Below are positions 16,001-24,137 of a stretch of 64,000 bases of DNA, piece after piece; positions within the stretch are counted from its first letter, which is position 1, and each line of letters begins with the position of its first letter. The stretch spans positions 1,550,001-1,614,000 of the forward strand of contig JAXRKN010000032.1 of NCBI GenBank assembly GCA_038502055.1, read 5' to 3'. The notes beneath the pieces are model-generated. The model ran no database searches. It was given only the letters and a program-made list of their open reading frames with translations, and had not been told where the DNA came from. A program made the position numbers and the translations under genes. The DNA is from Tanytarsus gracilentus. Lineage: Eukaryota > Arthropoda > Insecta > Diptera > Chironomidae.

Positions 16001-19000
16001 AATTTTTGTTTCTTGCTTGGTGGTTCCGAAACATCGCGTCTTGATGGCCACTCAAGAACTTTTTTGGCAGCCTCAACCATCTCCAAATCACCCCATTTCT
16101 CACCCATCTCCATCATGAACTCAAATGACTTTTTTTCTTTCAAGTGATGGTTCAAGTGTTCCTCTCTCTTATATGGCTCCTTGATCCAGTAGATCTCACA
16201 AATCGGACAGCGATCTTCAGCAGATTTGCCAGTGACGAGATAAACCACAAATCCACTTTCCTCATTTTGAGCTTGCCGACCTGAGCTTGTGTCCGAATGC
16301 TCGAAAAAGAGTGAATTTCGCTTCATGATCTCGATCATTTTAAGCTCAATGCCTCTTGCGACGTCAAATGTCTCACAATAGCCGAAATGATCGAGATCCG
16401 TGATTAAATTCAACTTATCTTTCGATCCGTAGCGCAAAGTTGTTCGAGTCGTTATTCCACATTTTCTCATCTCCATTCCAAAAGCCTCGATAAACTTCTT
16501 GAAGTCCTCCTCCAAGCTCTCCTCTGACGGCACTTCTCGATAAAATTTCGCCTCGAAAACTTCCATTTTTTACTTTTTTAAATTTTCTTTTGTTTTTTTT
16601 TTCAGAAAAAAATATTTTTTTGCTAATTTTTACTCAGATGCGTACCCTTTATTTCTTTGAGTGTATGCAAATTTTATAGCACACATAAAAAAATTCACTT
16701 GTGTGATACGTTTACGCGCAATTTTCTCAAATTATTTTTTGAGTAAAATTTAAATTGCGCAAGGATGACGAAAATTTTTAAATCAAAGCATTTCAACGAA
16801 GAAACGATGATCGAGTAAAAAAACAATTAAATTTTAATTTCATTTTTTCATAAATTCATTTTATTTCCAATATTTTTTACAATTTTTGTTTCTTGCTTGG
16901 TGGTTCTGAAACATCGCGTCTTGATGGCCACTCAAGAACTTTTTTGGCAGCTTCAACCATCTCCAAATCACCTCATTTTACACCCATCTCCATCATGAAC
17001 TCAAATGACTTTTTTTCTTTCAAATGATGGTTCAAGTGTTCCTCTCTCTTATGCTGCTCCTTGATCCAGTAGATCTCGCAAATCGGACAACGATCCTCCC
17101 CCGATTTTCCAGTCACCAAATAGATCACAAATCCACTCTCATTTTGAGCACGACGACCAGAGCTTGTGTCTTGATGCTCGAAGTACAACGAATTGCGCTT
17201 TAAGATCTCGATCACTTTGAGCTCAATTCCTCTTGCAACGTCAAATGTCTCGCAATAGCCAAAGTGATCGAGATCTGTAATTTTGTTCCACTTATCTTTA
17301 TTTTATTTATTTTATTTTATTTAGTCAATTTCGCGTGCAATCAAGTGGTGCACGAAACAGTCAAAACGATAATGAGGAAATGATAATGAACTGCAACGAT
17401 TAAGAACTTTTGAACAGATAAAAGCGGAAAAATGTAACGATGAATCGATGAGAACTTAACAATAAATGTTAAACGTCGTCTAACTGAGAACTAGAATTAA
17501 TTAGATTGAGCATTATTATGAGTTGTAAAAAAAAAAGCGCTAAGTCGATAAAACGTTGCCGTGATAAGTGTCAATAATGGACTCGATGATGCCATTTAAA
17601 CTCATTTTTGTAGTTAATGCGTCTACGTCGTTGAGATAATCATTGAAATTGGACATCAAACGATCGATAGAGGTGCAACGATTTGAAATTTTAAATGCCA
17701 CCTGCTGTCGAGTATGTCTGGCAGGCACTGCGAAGTTGAATAGATGCATAAAAGTAGTGCTATCAACCGATCCATTAAAAGATCTGATTGTAAATTTCCC
17801 ATCCGAAATTATTCGACGCAGCTCGAGAGGTTGAAGACTGAATAGACTCTCGTAGTGTGCATAATCTATGTGTCTGTTAAGATCATTATGAAATTTCCTC
17901 GCCAAAAATCGAAGGAACTTGTGCTGCACCCGTTCCAGTTGGGCAATGTGGGATATGTAAGTCGGAGCCCAAACATTGCTAGCATATTCAAGAGAAGATC
18001 TGACAAACGAGCAATACAGCGTTTTAATTGTGCGTGGTTGCGTGAAGTCCTTAGAATTGCGAATAACGAACCCAAGAGAACGTTTTGCCTTTCTGCAGAT
18101 GTCATCAATATGATCTTTGAAGGTGCATTTACTGTCATAAATCACCCCGAGATCTCTAATGTTTCCTTTCCTAATCAACACTATGCCATTTATCATGTAG
18201 TCGAAGAGGATGAAATGCTTTGTTCTTCTAGTATAGCTGACAACGAAGCACTTGTCGACATTAAGCTGTAAGCCGTGAGCATAAGCGAAATTGGATAGTC
18301 GATCTAGACTTTCTTGAAGTGAAGAGCATTTGGTGGAAGAGTCGACTTCAAAGAACAGTTTCACATCGTCAGCGAAACAGTTGAAATCGACGCCGAGTAC
18401 GTCAGCGATGTCATTGATGAAAAGCGAGAATAAAATTGGACCACAATGAGACCCTTGGACGACCGAAGAAGTAACTTGCACCACATGGGATAGTTCATCA
18501 CCGATCTGGACTCGTTGAGTGCGACCCTTTAAATAGCTTTCGAACCAGTTTAAAAGTGAGCCGTTTATGCCGAGGTGATGCAGTTTATTTAGGAGGATAT
18601 CGTGATCCACCCGATCGAATGCTTTGGAAAAGTCAGCGTAGATTACGTCCATTTGCCCGCCAGATTTGATGCAACGCTGCAGACGGTCAGTGTAGCCAAT
18701 CAGATTTGTAGTAGTAGATCGACCACGAAAAAAGCCATGTTGCTCCTTGGAGATAATGTGACTAAAATTAACAAATAAAAAATCAGCAATAATCGAGTCA
18801 AGTAATTTTGCTATGGTACTTAATTTAGAGATGGGCCGGTAATGCTTCACATCGTTTTGACATCCACTTTTGTGTACCGGTACCACAAAAGCTTCCTTCC
18901 ACTTAGTGGGCATAACTCCTTGAGTTAGAGAGGCATTGAAAATAACGTAAAGCGGATACGTCAGAGCTCTAGCACACCGTTTAAAAAATGCAGGTGGGAT

Positions 19001-20684
19001 ACCGTCAGGCCCAGGACCCTTTTTGGCATTGAGTCGGGAAAGTTTCGCGAAAACGTCATCTGGTGATATCTCTGCATGACTCCATGAATTTGACGATGTC
19101 GACTGGTGAAAAAGTGGAGGGGCTTGGCATGCTTCGTCGGTGTAAACGCTCTTTAAGTCCGTACCGCATATTTCCTTTGATGGTGGCACTTTCGTCTATC
19201 TCTTCCGTATGCCTCAACAAACTTCATCACCTCAACCTCTAAACTCTCCTCTGACGGCACTTCTCGATATAATTTGGCCTCGAAACTCATTGTTTTTTAA
19301 ATATTTCAGTTTTTCAATAAAAAAAATTCACAAATTCTTTAAGCGTAACGTATTAACTTAGCTTAATATCTTTTTTTATTAGTTTAAAATTTATAAACGA
19401 CACACATTTAAAGCTGATTTTAATGGCAAGTTTCTATTTTAGAAAGCTCATGCACCATTGATGTCACATACTTTCCCTTTGATCAACAAACTTGTATCAT
19501 GAAGTTCGGATCATGGACATTTAAGTACGATTTTTCATGAAAAATAATTAATTATGCTAAACATTTGATTTATTTTTAGCGGCGATCAAGTCTCACTAGC
19601 ACTTTACAACAACAAAAACTTTGTCGATTTGTCGGATTACTGGAAGTCGGGTACATGGGACATTATTGAAGTACCAGCTTATCTAAACGTCTATAACAGC
19701 ACAGAAAATGGACCTACTGAAACTGATATTACATTTTACATCATCATCCGAAGAAAGACTCTTTTCTACACCGTCAATTTAATCTTACCGACTGTTTTGA
19801 TTTCATTCCTTTGCGTCCTTGTCTTCTACTTGCCGGCCGAAGCCGGAGAGAAAGTCACACTCGGTATCAGTATTTTGCTCTCACTTGTCGTTTTCTTATT
19901 GCTCGTGTCAAAAATTCTACCGCCAACATCGCTTGTGCTTCCATTGATTGCAAAATATTTACTCTTCACTTTCATCATGAATACGGTTTCTATTCTTGTG
20001 ACCGTTATCATCATTAACTGGAATTTTAGAGGACCTCGAACACATCGCATGCCTCAATGGATTAGATCAGTCTTTTTGCACTACTTGCCGGCAATGTTGT
20101 TGATGAAACGTCCTCGTAAAACTCGCTTAAGATGGATGATGGAAATGCCTGGTGGACCAGGACTTAGTGTTCCTCCTCATCCTTCTCATCCCTCGTATGG
20201 GTCACCAACAGAAATGCCAAAACATGTTAGCTCAATTGGCGCGAATAAATCAAAAATGGAGGTTATGGAATTGTCGGATTTACATCATCCAAATTGTAAG
20301 ATGAATAGAAAAATTAATGCTGTAGGTGGAGATCTCGGCGCAGATCATTGCCGACGTGAAAGCGAGAGCTCTGACTCAATTTTATTATCACCGGAAGCCA
20401 GTAAGGCAACTGAAGCTGTTGAATTTATTGCCGAACATTTACGTAATGAAGATTTATACATTCAGGTGAGAATAATACAGTTAAATGGTAAAAAGATATA
20501 TATTTAAATTTAATTATAGACTCGTGAAGATTGGAAGTATGTTGCGATGGTCATTGATCGCTTGCAACTTTACATTTTCTTCATCGTAACCACTGCCGGA
20601 ACTATTGGAATTTTAATGGACGCTCCACATATTTTCGAGTACGTTGATCAAGATAGAATCATTGAAATCTATCGTGGCAAATAA
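7097..20684 (+). CDS. nAChRbeta1: Nicotinic acetylcholine receptor beta1 subunit (Ard-like)
   Basis: Eight coding exons: 7097-7157, 7211-7347, 7399-7480, 7535-7584, 7639-7750, 19443-19524, 19580-20465 and 20520-20684. They give about 524 residues, the usual length. The start is the ATG opening a signal peptide ([16 protein letters not shown]). The ligand-binding domain has WVPPAIY and the Cys-loop ([17 protein letters not shown]). Four membrane segments follow, M1-M3 in exon 7 and M4 in exon 8. The loop C region lacks adjacent cysteines, so this is a non-alpha subunit, and the M3-M4 loop has the beta1-like [15 protein letters not shown]. The protein forms cation channels gated by acetylcholine at insect synapses. 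Intron 5 is about 11.7 kb and hosts a gene array. Its expected donor after base 7750 lacks GT (see findings). Confidence 0.93.
7780..7818. repeat. Perfect 14-bp inverted repeat just inside the large receptor intron
   Basis: Arms 7780-7793 (GAACATCACCAGTG) and 7805-7818 are exact reverse complements separated by 11 bases. The hairpin lies 30 bases after the end of receptor exon 5. In receptor pre-mRNA it would form a stable stem close to the splice donor. Confidence 0.8.
8169..8518. repeat. 350-bp near-perfect palindrome (foldback element)
   Basis: The left arm 8169-8327 and right arm 8360-8518 are about 159 bp each, nearly exact reverse complements, with a 32-base spacer. The ends read CACTATAAAAATTCG and its complement. 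No ORF is inside. A clear target-site duplication is not visible. It resembles a foldback/MITE-like element. Because it lies inside the receptor intron, receptor transcripts would carry a long hairpin. Confidence 0.85.
8664..9231 (-). pseudogene. Family A copy 1 (A1): single-zinc-finger protein with a frameshift
   Basis: The reading frame begins with [20 protein letters not shown] and matches intact copies through the finger start ([12 protein letters not shown], about residue 120). It then shifts at a run of seven A (minus strand; seven T near 8842 on plus). The correct C-terminal part (helical tail ending in KKQKL) lies in another frame. One extra base in the homopolymer explains the break, so it may be a real pseudogene or a sequencing error. 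The start is 350 bp from, and head to head with, family B copy 1. Confidence 0.7.
9232..9581. promoter_or_regulatory. Shared divergent promoter of A1 and B1 with tandem repeats
   Basis: The 350-bp gap between divergent starts contains three direct repeats of about 43 bp (9391-9505), each built on TTTTATTGCACACATAAA; the first is preceded by an octamer-like ATGCAAAT. On the A1 side there are three spaced copies of an ACTCAGT/CTCAGT...CCCTT motif (9295-9375). An imperfect palindrome with GCGCAATTTT arms (9537-9577) ends four bases before the B1 ATG. The same blocks recur at 13995-14324. Conservation between copies and position support a regulatory role; the binding factors are unknown. Confidence 0.6.
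9582..10523 (+). CDS. Family B copy 1 (B1): intact multi-zinc-finger protein, lineage-specific
   Basis: Single-exon gene of 313 residues. An N-terminal domain of about 115 residues ([15 protein letters not shown], then RYNSRDRF near 49-56) is followed by five zinc-binding modules. These are CX4C...HX3H at 123-144, CX2C...HX3C at 187-207, CX4C...HX3H at 217-239, CX2C...HX4H at 254-275, and a final CX2C...H...C at 282-309. The N-terminal domain aligns weakly with family A proteins on the other strand (KxGI, RY[GN]S[KR]D). I do not recognise a named family. DNA or RNA binding is plausible from the fingers but unproven. The gene is nested in intron 5 of the receptor gene, in the same orientation. 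Confidence 0.8.
   Translation: MTKIFNSKDFNEETTIEEIEEAFNEWLEVRGSEKKWKVGIVKHNGLLTRYNSRDRFKSLDRSNIFASCKYSIAINIEQLLMKIVLDRGFCDNSYYETVEYHVKGSAGDAFVYMTELKNDLYRCPTSKCRYVSELQFVKEHAESHDSYRKLKKHADKLQARGIELPQSVVESLHPIRYQHRAWRSTDCEHCGEGFESGSAAASHRSTCRQNKRGGFSCFKSGCNHKSASLDDYRKHEREHARVAALVDRGSQHVCRICKASFDELKFLNRHVKSVHGDKKFKCDHCGKEFARNDSRLRHMRKFSPGSKQCPTPK
10524..11739. other. Spacer between B1 and A2
   Basis: AT-rich spacer without a gene. It contains repeated lines of TCTTT(T/G)TCAAGAT, also seen after B2. An inverted pair around CATAAATTACG (11058-11080 and 11115-11138) looks like the ends of a short mariner-type element. The start of a block at 11387 is duplicated at 15647. Confidence 0.45.
11057..11138. 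mobile_element. Possible short Tc1/mariner-like MITE remnant
   Basis: The ends GGGGCAACCTGCATAAATTACG and, on the complement, GAGGTCATTCATAAATTACG form imperfect inverted repeats about 80 bp apart. The CATAAATTACG core resembles termini of mariner-type elements known from insects. There is no coding capacity. The call rests only on this short similarity. Confidence 0.35.
11740..12309 (-). CDS. Family A copy 2 (A2): intact single-zinc-finger protein
   Basis: Intact single-exon ORF of 189 residues. The N-terminal domain (residues 1-115) has [18 protein letters not shown] at 35-52 and [15 protein letters not shown] at 60-74. One zinc finger follows: C120, C123, H137, H141 (CX2CX13HX3H). A helical segment near 145-175 and a basic end SKKQKL come after. 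KKQK may be a short nuclear localisation signal. The family is present six times here and I do not recognise it. A5 is a near-identical copy, differing at a handful of residues, so the coding frame has survived a recent duplication. Confidence 0.75.
   Translation of the reverse strand: MEVFEAKFYREVPSEESLEEDFKKFIEAFGMELRKCGITTRTTLRYGSKDKWNKITDLDHFGYCETFDVARGIELKMIEIMKRNSLFFEHSDTSSGGQAQNEESGFVVYLVTGKSAEDRCPICEIYWIKEPYKREEHLNHHLKEKKSFEFMMEMGEKWGDLEMVEAAKKVLEWPSRRDVSEPPSKKQKL
12521..12574 (+). pseudogene. Truncated family B start (17 codons)
   Basis: The ATG and first 16 further codons match the start of B1 (MTKIF, then FNEET), then a TAA follows and homology stops. It sits 211 bp upstream of the divergent A2 start, so the promoter arrangement of an A/B pair is kept while the B gene body is gone. 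An identical stub occurs at 16765-16818. Confidence 0.65.
12631..13197 (-). pseudogene. Family A copy 3 (A3), premature stop
   Basis: The frame opens at 13197 with the same N-terminus as A1 and runs 156 residues to a TGA at 12727, where intact copies have TGG (MGEKW). Homology continues in frame past the stop to the usual KKQKL end at 12631. The 156-residue product would keep the N-terminal domain and the finger and lose only the tail, so partial function is possible. The same TGG-to-TGA change is found in A6. Confidence 0.7.
13413..13994 (-). CDS. Family A copy 4 (A4), full length with altered tail
   Basis: ORF of 193 residues, family-length, with the N-terminal domain and the CPIC...H finger ([18 protein letters not shown]). 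The last residues differ from the other copies ([11 protein letters not shown] instead of a KKQKL-type end), because small deletions near the stop move the frame. It starts 330 bp from, and divergent to, B2. It is the most diverged A copy ([11 protein letters not shown] start). Confidence 0.7.
   Translation of the reverse strand: MEGFEPKSYEQVPSEESLEVEVMKFVEAFGREQRKCGITTRTKLRYGQKELWNKITDSDHFGYCETFDVARGIELKVIGILKRLNLFFDHADTGCDQRAKNEECGFTIYLVTGKSAEDRCPICENYWIKEQHKRQEHLDQHLKEKKSWEFMLEMGEKLGDAEMVEDAKKILEWPMRGEVAEPESKNNYCKKNE
13995..14324. promoter_or_regulatory. Shared divergent promoter of A4 and B2
   Basis: It contains the same elements as the A1/B1 promoter. There are three direct repeats on TTTTATTGCACACATAAA (14140-14255), ACTCAGT...CCCTT motifs (14053-14123), and an imperfect palindrome with GCGCGAAATTT and TTTTTTGCGC arms immediately before the B2 ATG. 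Conservation of non-coding blocks between paralogous pairs suggests they drive both genes. Confidence 0.6.
14325..15271 (+). pseudogene. Family B copy 2 (B2), frameshifted in the fourth finger
   Basis: About 85% similar to B1 by eye through the first three zinc modules. Near 15066-15090 the sequence has five extra bases relative to B1 (AGTCATGCTGACTTGTGTGT region), so the main frame ends at 15122 after 265 residues. Fingers four and five continue in another frame from 15086 to 15271. The shortened product keeps the N-terminal domain and three zinc modules and could still be made. An intron or assembly error is less likely than a true indel, but neither is excluded. Confidence 0.7.
15997..16566 (-). 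CDS. Family A copy 5 (A5): intact single-zinc-finger protein
   Basis: Intact 189-residue ORF nearly identical to A2. Visible differences include L33 to M, W52 to L with K54 to L, and G97 to R. All four zinc ligands and the SKKQKL end are kept. Loss of the conserved W in the RYGSKDKW motif may affect the N-terminal domain. It lies inside the distal duplication block, divergent to a B stub. Confidence 0.75.
   Translation of the reverse strand: MEVFEAKFYREVPSEESLEEDFKKFIEAFGMEMRKCGITTRTTLRYGSKDKLNLITDLDHFGYCETFDVARGIELKMIEIMKRNSLFFEHSDTSSGRQAQNEESGFVVYLVTGKSAEDRCPICEIYWIKEPYKREEHLNHHLKEKKSFEFMMEMGEKWGDLEMVEAAKKVLEWPSRRDVSEPPSKKQKL
16765..16818 (+). pseudogene. Second truncated family B start
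   Basis: Same 17-codon remnant as at 12521-12574, ending in the same TAA, 198 bp from the A5 start. Its presence in both duplication copies shows that the truncation predates the duplication. Confidence 0.65.
17299..19197 (-). mobile_element. 5'-truncated non-LTR retrotransposon (LINE), inserted in A6
   Basis: The minus-strand element ends in an AAATA-type tail (plus strand 17299-17322, TTTTATTTATTTTATTTTAT). A 3' untranslated region lies at 17323-17539 and a long reverse transcriptase ORF fills the rest. There is no endonuclease domain: the element is cut just upstream of the RT domain, the usual 5' truncation of LINE insertions. The uninterrupted ORF suggests recent insertion. Confidence 0.85.
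17540..19189 (-). CDS. Reverse transcriptase ORF of a non-LTR retrotransposon (partial)
   Basis: Open frame of 549 residues without a stop. RT signatures in order are [15 protein letters not shown], the HKSGC...YRPIS block, [50 protein letters not shown] and the active-site FADD ([11 protein letters not shown]). The C-terminal part ([15 protein letters not shown]) is typical of jockey/CR1-like ORF2 proteins. The upstream apurinic endonuclease domain is missing. The enzyme would copy element RNA at a chromosomal nick, but this copy cannot move alone. The clade was not resolved. Confidence 0.9.
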   Translation of the reverse strand: MPPSKEICGTDLKSVYTDEACQAPPLFHQSTSSNSWSHAEISPDDVFAKLSRLNAKKGPGPDGIPPAFFKRCARALTYPLYVIFNASLTQGVMPTKWKEAFVVPVHKSGCQNDVKHYRPISKLSTIAKLLDSIIADFLFVNFSHIISKEQHGFFRGRSTTTNLIGYTDRLQRCIKSGGQMDVIYADFSKAFDRVDHDILLNKLHHLGINGSLLNWFESYLKGRTQRVQIGDELSHVVQVTSSVVQGSHCGPILFSLFINDIADVLGVDFNCFADDVKLFFEVDSSTKCSSLQESLDRLSNFAYAHGLQLNVDKCFVVSYTRRTKHFILFDYMINGIVLIRKGNIRDLGVIYDSKCTFKDHIDDICRKAKRSLGFVIRNSKDFTQPRTIKTLYCSFVRSSLEYASNVWAPTYISHIAQLERVQHKFLRFLARKFHNDLNRHIDYAHYESLFSLQPLELRRIISDGKFTIRSFNGSVDSTTFMHLFNFAVPARHTRQQVAFKISNRCTSIDRLMSNFNDYLNDVDALTTKMSLNGIIESIIDTYHGNVLST

Positions 20685-21821
20685 GCAAAAGAAAATGAAT
20701 TTTTATTACTCCTTGAAGCAGTTAACGTAAATTTTTATGAAAAACATTCATACTACTATTTATAAACTTTTTTATGGCAAAGCAAAAAATATTTAATAAT
20801 GAAAAAATAGGGGAGAATTTTAGTTTAAAATCTATATAATAATTTTACTAGCTCATAAAATTTGATCTTCCAAAAGTATAACTCTATGGCTCATTCGTAA
20901 TTAGGCTCAATTTGTACCCGAGTTATAGTTCAATGTTGTTAAAACTTTTAGATTAAAATCCCGTCTTATGACATTTACTCGGAAAACATTTTCTAAAATA
21001 GTTTTATGATTAAACTCTAAAATCTTACATCCTTAAAGTAAACTATCGATAGCTATCCAAAAAAAGCATTCATTAAATTTATTGAATGTCTATCATAAAA
21101 AATAGGAGCATTATAAAAAGTCTTTACTAGAGCAACTCTTTATTATTAAAATCTTTAGAAAATAATTCTCCCAATATTAATTTATTAAACTCCCGCTCTG
21201 ACAAAAATGGAATTTAGCTGTGCAGTGTTAAAACTGGCAATTTATTCCCTTTAAAGCACACAATAATTTTCTATATTATCAAAAATGAATATGCGCGATT
21301 CATATGGTATTAAAATTAAAGACAAGTGTTGTTCCCTATGAGATGAAAAAAATATTGTTATGACGAATTTTCTATTAAAAATAACTAAAAATAATGAGTA
21401 AGCTTCAACATTTTAGGAAAACGTATCCAAAAATATTAATTTATACTTTTCTGACTTTATTGAATTTTTAAAAAAATTTCACAAAAACACTAAGTCACAT
21501 ATTTAGAAAAAAATAAAAACTATAGATGAAACCCTTAAAATCTAAGAAAAAATGTCAATATGAAATTGAATAAGATAACAATAAAAAGAAATTATCGGTA
21601 ATAATATTTTTATTTTATTTAAAACAAAAAAATGAAAAACATTTGCATGAGACATAAATCTCTTACTGATTGGAATATACGTACAGAAAATTGACTAAAA
21701 ATAACGTGAGACATCATTAAACTGGACACTGCAAAATTTTGCTCATATTACTCGATACCTCCAAGTCGAAAACAAATTATTTAAAATTAAGCACGATTTA
21801 GTCATGCTTCATCCACTTGTC
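20685..21821. other. Intergenic / 3' untranslated space between the receptor gene and EBAG9
   Basis: AT-rich with no coding signal. It lies between convergent genes (receptor on plus, EBAG9 on minus), so it presumably holds both 3' ends. No repeat family or RNA gene recognised. Confidence 0.4.
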
Positions 21822-22543
21822 CTATCTAACACTCTGCTTTTGCCTAGCTGCTCTCATTTCTTTCCTGGTGTCTCTGATTAATTGTTTCGTGTTTTGTTCA
21901 TCTATTTCCTCCCAACCCATCGATTGCGAATTTTCATCGGTCCAGTCTTCAAGTTCATTCTAAAAATATTTTTAATTAAATTTAAATCAAGTGATGGAAT
22001 TTAAAAAATCTTACCGTTGTAGGAATTTCAGCAGTTGCAGTCGCCTCAAGTCTTGAAAAATCGGAAGAGTTATCGTTTCCTCCCTTGTTGAGGAAAACTT
22101 TCTTTTGCTTTTTAATTTTTGGTGTCATGTCCTAAAATATTTTGAGTTATTAAAAAAGTGCTTATAAAGCAATTAATCAGTAACATACAGCAAATAAGTC
22201 TATCGTTTCTTCCTCTATCACTTCAGGCTCTTTAGTTTTCACTAAATTCTCTCTGTACTGTTCTATATGCTCTTCAACCGTTCTCGGTTTTTCATCCCAT
22301 GAGTTCCAATCTCTTTCCATCTTAAAAGATAAAGTTTTATAAATTTTCACTTTTTAAAATTTTCATTCGTACCACATTTTTGCCTTTATTGAATTTTGGA
22401 CTATCATTTATCACATTCACCACCTCCAATCCATCGTTGGTGTCTGTGTCTACTCGCTTTCTACTAAAACAACAAAGTGCTTGCCGGAATATTCTCAAAA
22501 TGAACAAAATTGTCCTCCTGATTACTTGAATCATTTTATTCAT
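21822..22543 (-). CDS. EBAG9: EBAG9/RCAS1 homologue, four exons
   Basis: Minus-strand exons 22543-22373, 22320-22189, 22131-22015 and 21959-21822 splice with matching phases to 185 residues. Motifs fit the family: a hydrophobic, cysteine-containing N-terminus (FRQALCCFSRKR), WNSWDE, DMTPKIKKQKKV, FSRLEA, then a C-terminal acidic and coiled-coil segment (ELEDWTDENS, WEEIDEQN). EBAG9 is a small Golgi-associated type III membrane protein that, in vertebrates, limits regulated secretion. The N-terminal cysteines may be palmitoylated. A second in-frame Met lies three codons downstream. It is divergent to the phospholipase gene, 711 bp away. Confidence 0.85.
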
Positions 22544-23254
22544 ATTTTTAAACTGTTGGCAAATAATGTCACAACAGAAAATTGATGAAAGGAAAAATTG
22601 GCAACGCTGCCTGCGATGGATCCGACATGGGTAATGGATGAGAAAATGGAATCCAGAGCTTAATTAATTTTTTTAATCTCTTCATTCTTCAACGATTAAA
22701 ACTTAAAAGATTTGTAATGAATTTAATATTTTTTGTTTACTAAAATTTTTATATGATTCATTTTTAATTATTTATCAAAATAAAAATTACTTCCGGCAAA
22801 CAAGTTCACGGAAAACAGCATTGAGTGTAAACACCACTTTGTATCACACGACTTATCACGTTTTGATTTTTGACATGTTTTTATTGTACACCAATTCACT
22901 TATAAAAAAAGAGCTTCGAGCTCTTCAACAAACGCAAAATGCATTCTTTAATAATTAACGAAAAACATTTTAATGCCTCAGTCGCAATTTATCACTCAAG
23001 CTCGATGCGACAATAATTCGCAAATTTTTTCAACAGCTCAGCGTAAAAAAGTGTTTAGTAAAAAAAACGGAAATTTCGATAGTGATCTCGCACCAATTTT
23101 CATCATTAAAATCGACAACTTTATTGTTGTAAAATAATTGACCAATATATTGTTCATAAATTTAATGTGATAGCAGAGTGATCTTGAATTTCATGTGAAT
23201 TATACGAATTTTATTTGTTATTGAGTGAAAAAAATTAAATATCATTTAATTGAA
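22544..23254. other. Divergent upstream region of EBAG9 and phospholipase A2
   Basis: Non-coding. A TATA-like run (CTTATAAAAAAAG, around 22900) could belong to the plus-strand phospholipase gene, but it is about 350 bp from the ATG and no paired initiator is convincing. Nothing else recognised. Confidence 0.35.
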
Positions 23255-24137
23255 ATGAAAAATATCTTGCACATTTTTCTTGCAATCTCATTAAATAAAA
23301 TTAAAGATGTGACATGCATTGAATATCTCGAAGAACAAGCTTGGATGGACAATCGAGGAAGAGACACATTTTTTGATTACGCTGAGCTGGCGGAAGCCAA
23401 TAGATATTTTTATAACACAAACGGAGTCGACTTAAAAAATTACAATAACAATGTCGATGCTGAATTATTCTTAGTAAGGAAAACTAAAAATTTTAATTTT
23501 TTCTAATATATTTAATGAAATATAATTTTAGACTGAAAACGTGGCGACTCAAAAAATAATTCCAAGCACAAATACCAACATTGTTTCGCTTTTTCTTAAC
23601 TCCATCAAGAAAGTAATTCAGCCGCAACGAACTGAAACTCATCAAAATGTTAAGGAGACATCAAAAGGTCTCGATATTAAGCTAGATGCAAATATGAATT
23701 TCTTACCCAACTTCGGTAATAACCAAGATACTAAATTTACGGTAATCGGAACCAAATGGTGTGGAGCTGGTGACTCGGCGAAAGATAAAAATGATGTAGG
23801 ATATTTTTATCTAACCGATAATTGCTGTAGAGATCACGACCTTTGTCCCATGTCTCTAGCTGCTCAAGAGACAAAATATGGACTCCGAAACTCTGGAAAA
23901 TTTACTAGATCTCATTGTGACTGCGATCAAAAATTTTATCAATGCCTTAAGGATGTAAATACTATGCTCTCAAATCAGGTCGGAAAGATTTACTACAACG
24001 TACTGGGTCATCAATGTTTCAAAGAAGATTTCCCAGTAACTAAATGTAAAAGTTCAATTAAATCGAGATGCATACATTATGAGACGGACACTTCAAAACC
24101 AAAAACATTTCAATGGCTAGATAATCCATGGTTTTAG
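23255..24137 (+). CDS. Secreted group III phospholipase A2
   Basis: Exons 23255-23473 and 23532-24137 give 274 residues, phase-0 intron. The start at 23255 opens a signal peptide (MKNILHIFLAISL); the frame is open further upstream but without another ATG. The calcium-loop motif WCGAGDSA lies at 149-156, and the catalytic CCRDHDLC at 171-178 with His175 followed by Asp176. Further cysteines (HCDCDQKFYQC) fit the bee-venom-type disulfide pattern. The enzyme hydrolyses the sn-2 ester of phospholipids with calcium outside the cell. Roughly 110 residues between signal and catalytic core form a propeptide-like region without known motifs. Catalytic residues seem intact. Digestive, salivary or immune roles are all possible. 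Confidence 0.9.

Larger units (their letters stand above)
15647..17050. repeat. Segmental duplication, distal copy
   Basis: Counterpart of the block at 11387, carrying A5, a second identical B stub and the 3' part of A6. High identity extends through non-coding flanks, which points to recent duplication rather than purifying selection alone. Confidence 0.75.
16877..19290 (-). pseudogene. Family A copy 6 (A6), split by a retrotransposon
   Basis: The 5' part (19198-19290, starting with ATG at 19290) and the 3' part (16877-17299) both match family A. They are separated by about 1.9 kb of non-LTR retrotransposon. About 50-60 bp of the gene at the junction (the GSKDKW to TTRT region) are missing, so insertion was accompanied by a target deletion. 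The 3' part also carries the TGG-to-TGA stop shared with A3. The gene is dead as a full-length protein. Confidence 0.75.

Noticed and set aside
17855..18271. 138-codon plus-strand frame in the LINE
   Set aside because: Antisense of the reverse transcriptase frame, no domain.
23225..23254. Upstream extension of the phospholipase frame
   Set aside because: No ATG in the extension; the ATG at 23255 opens a proper signal peptide.
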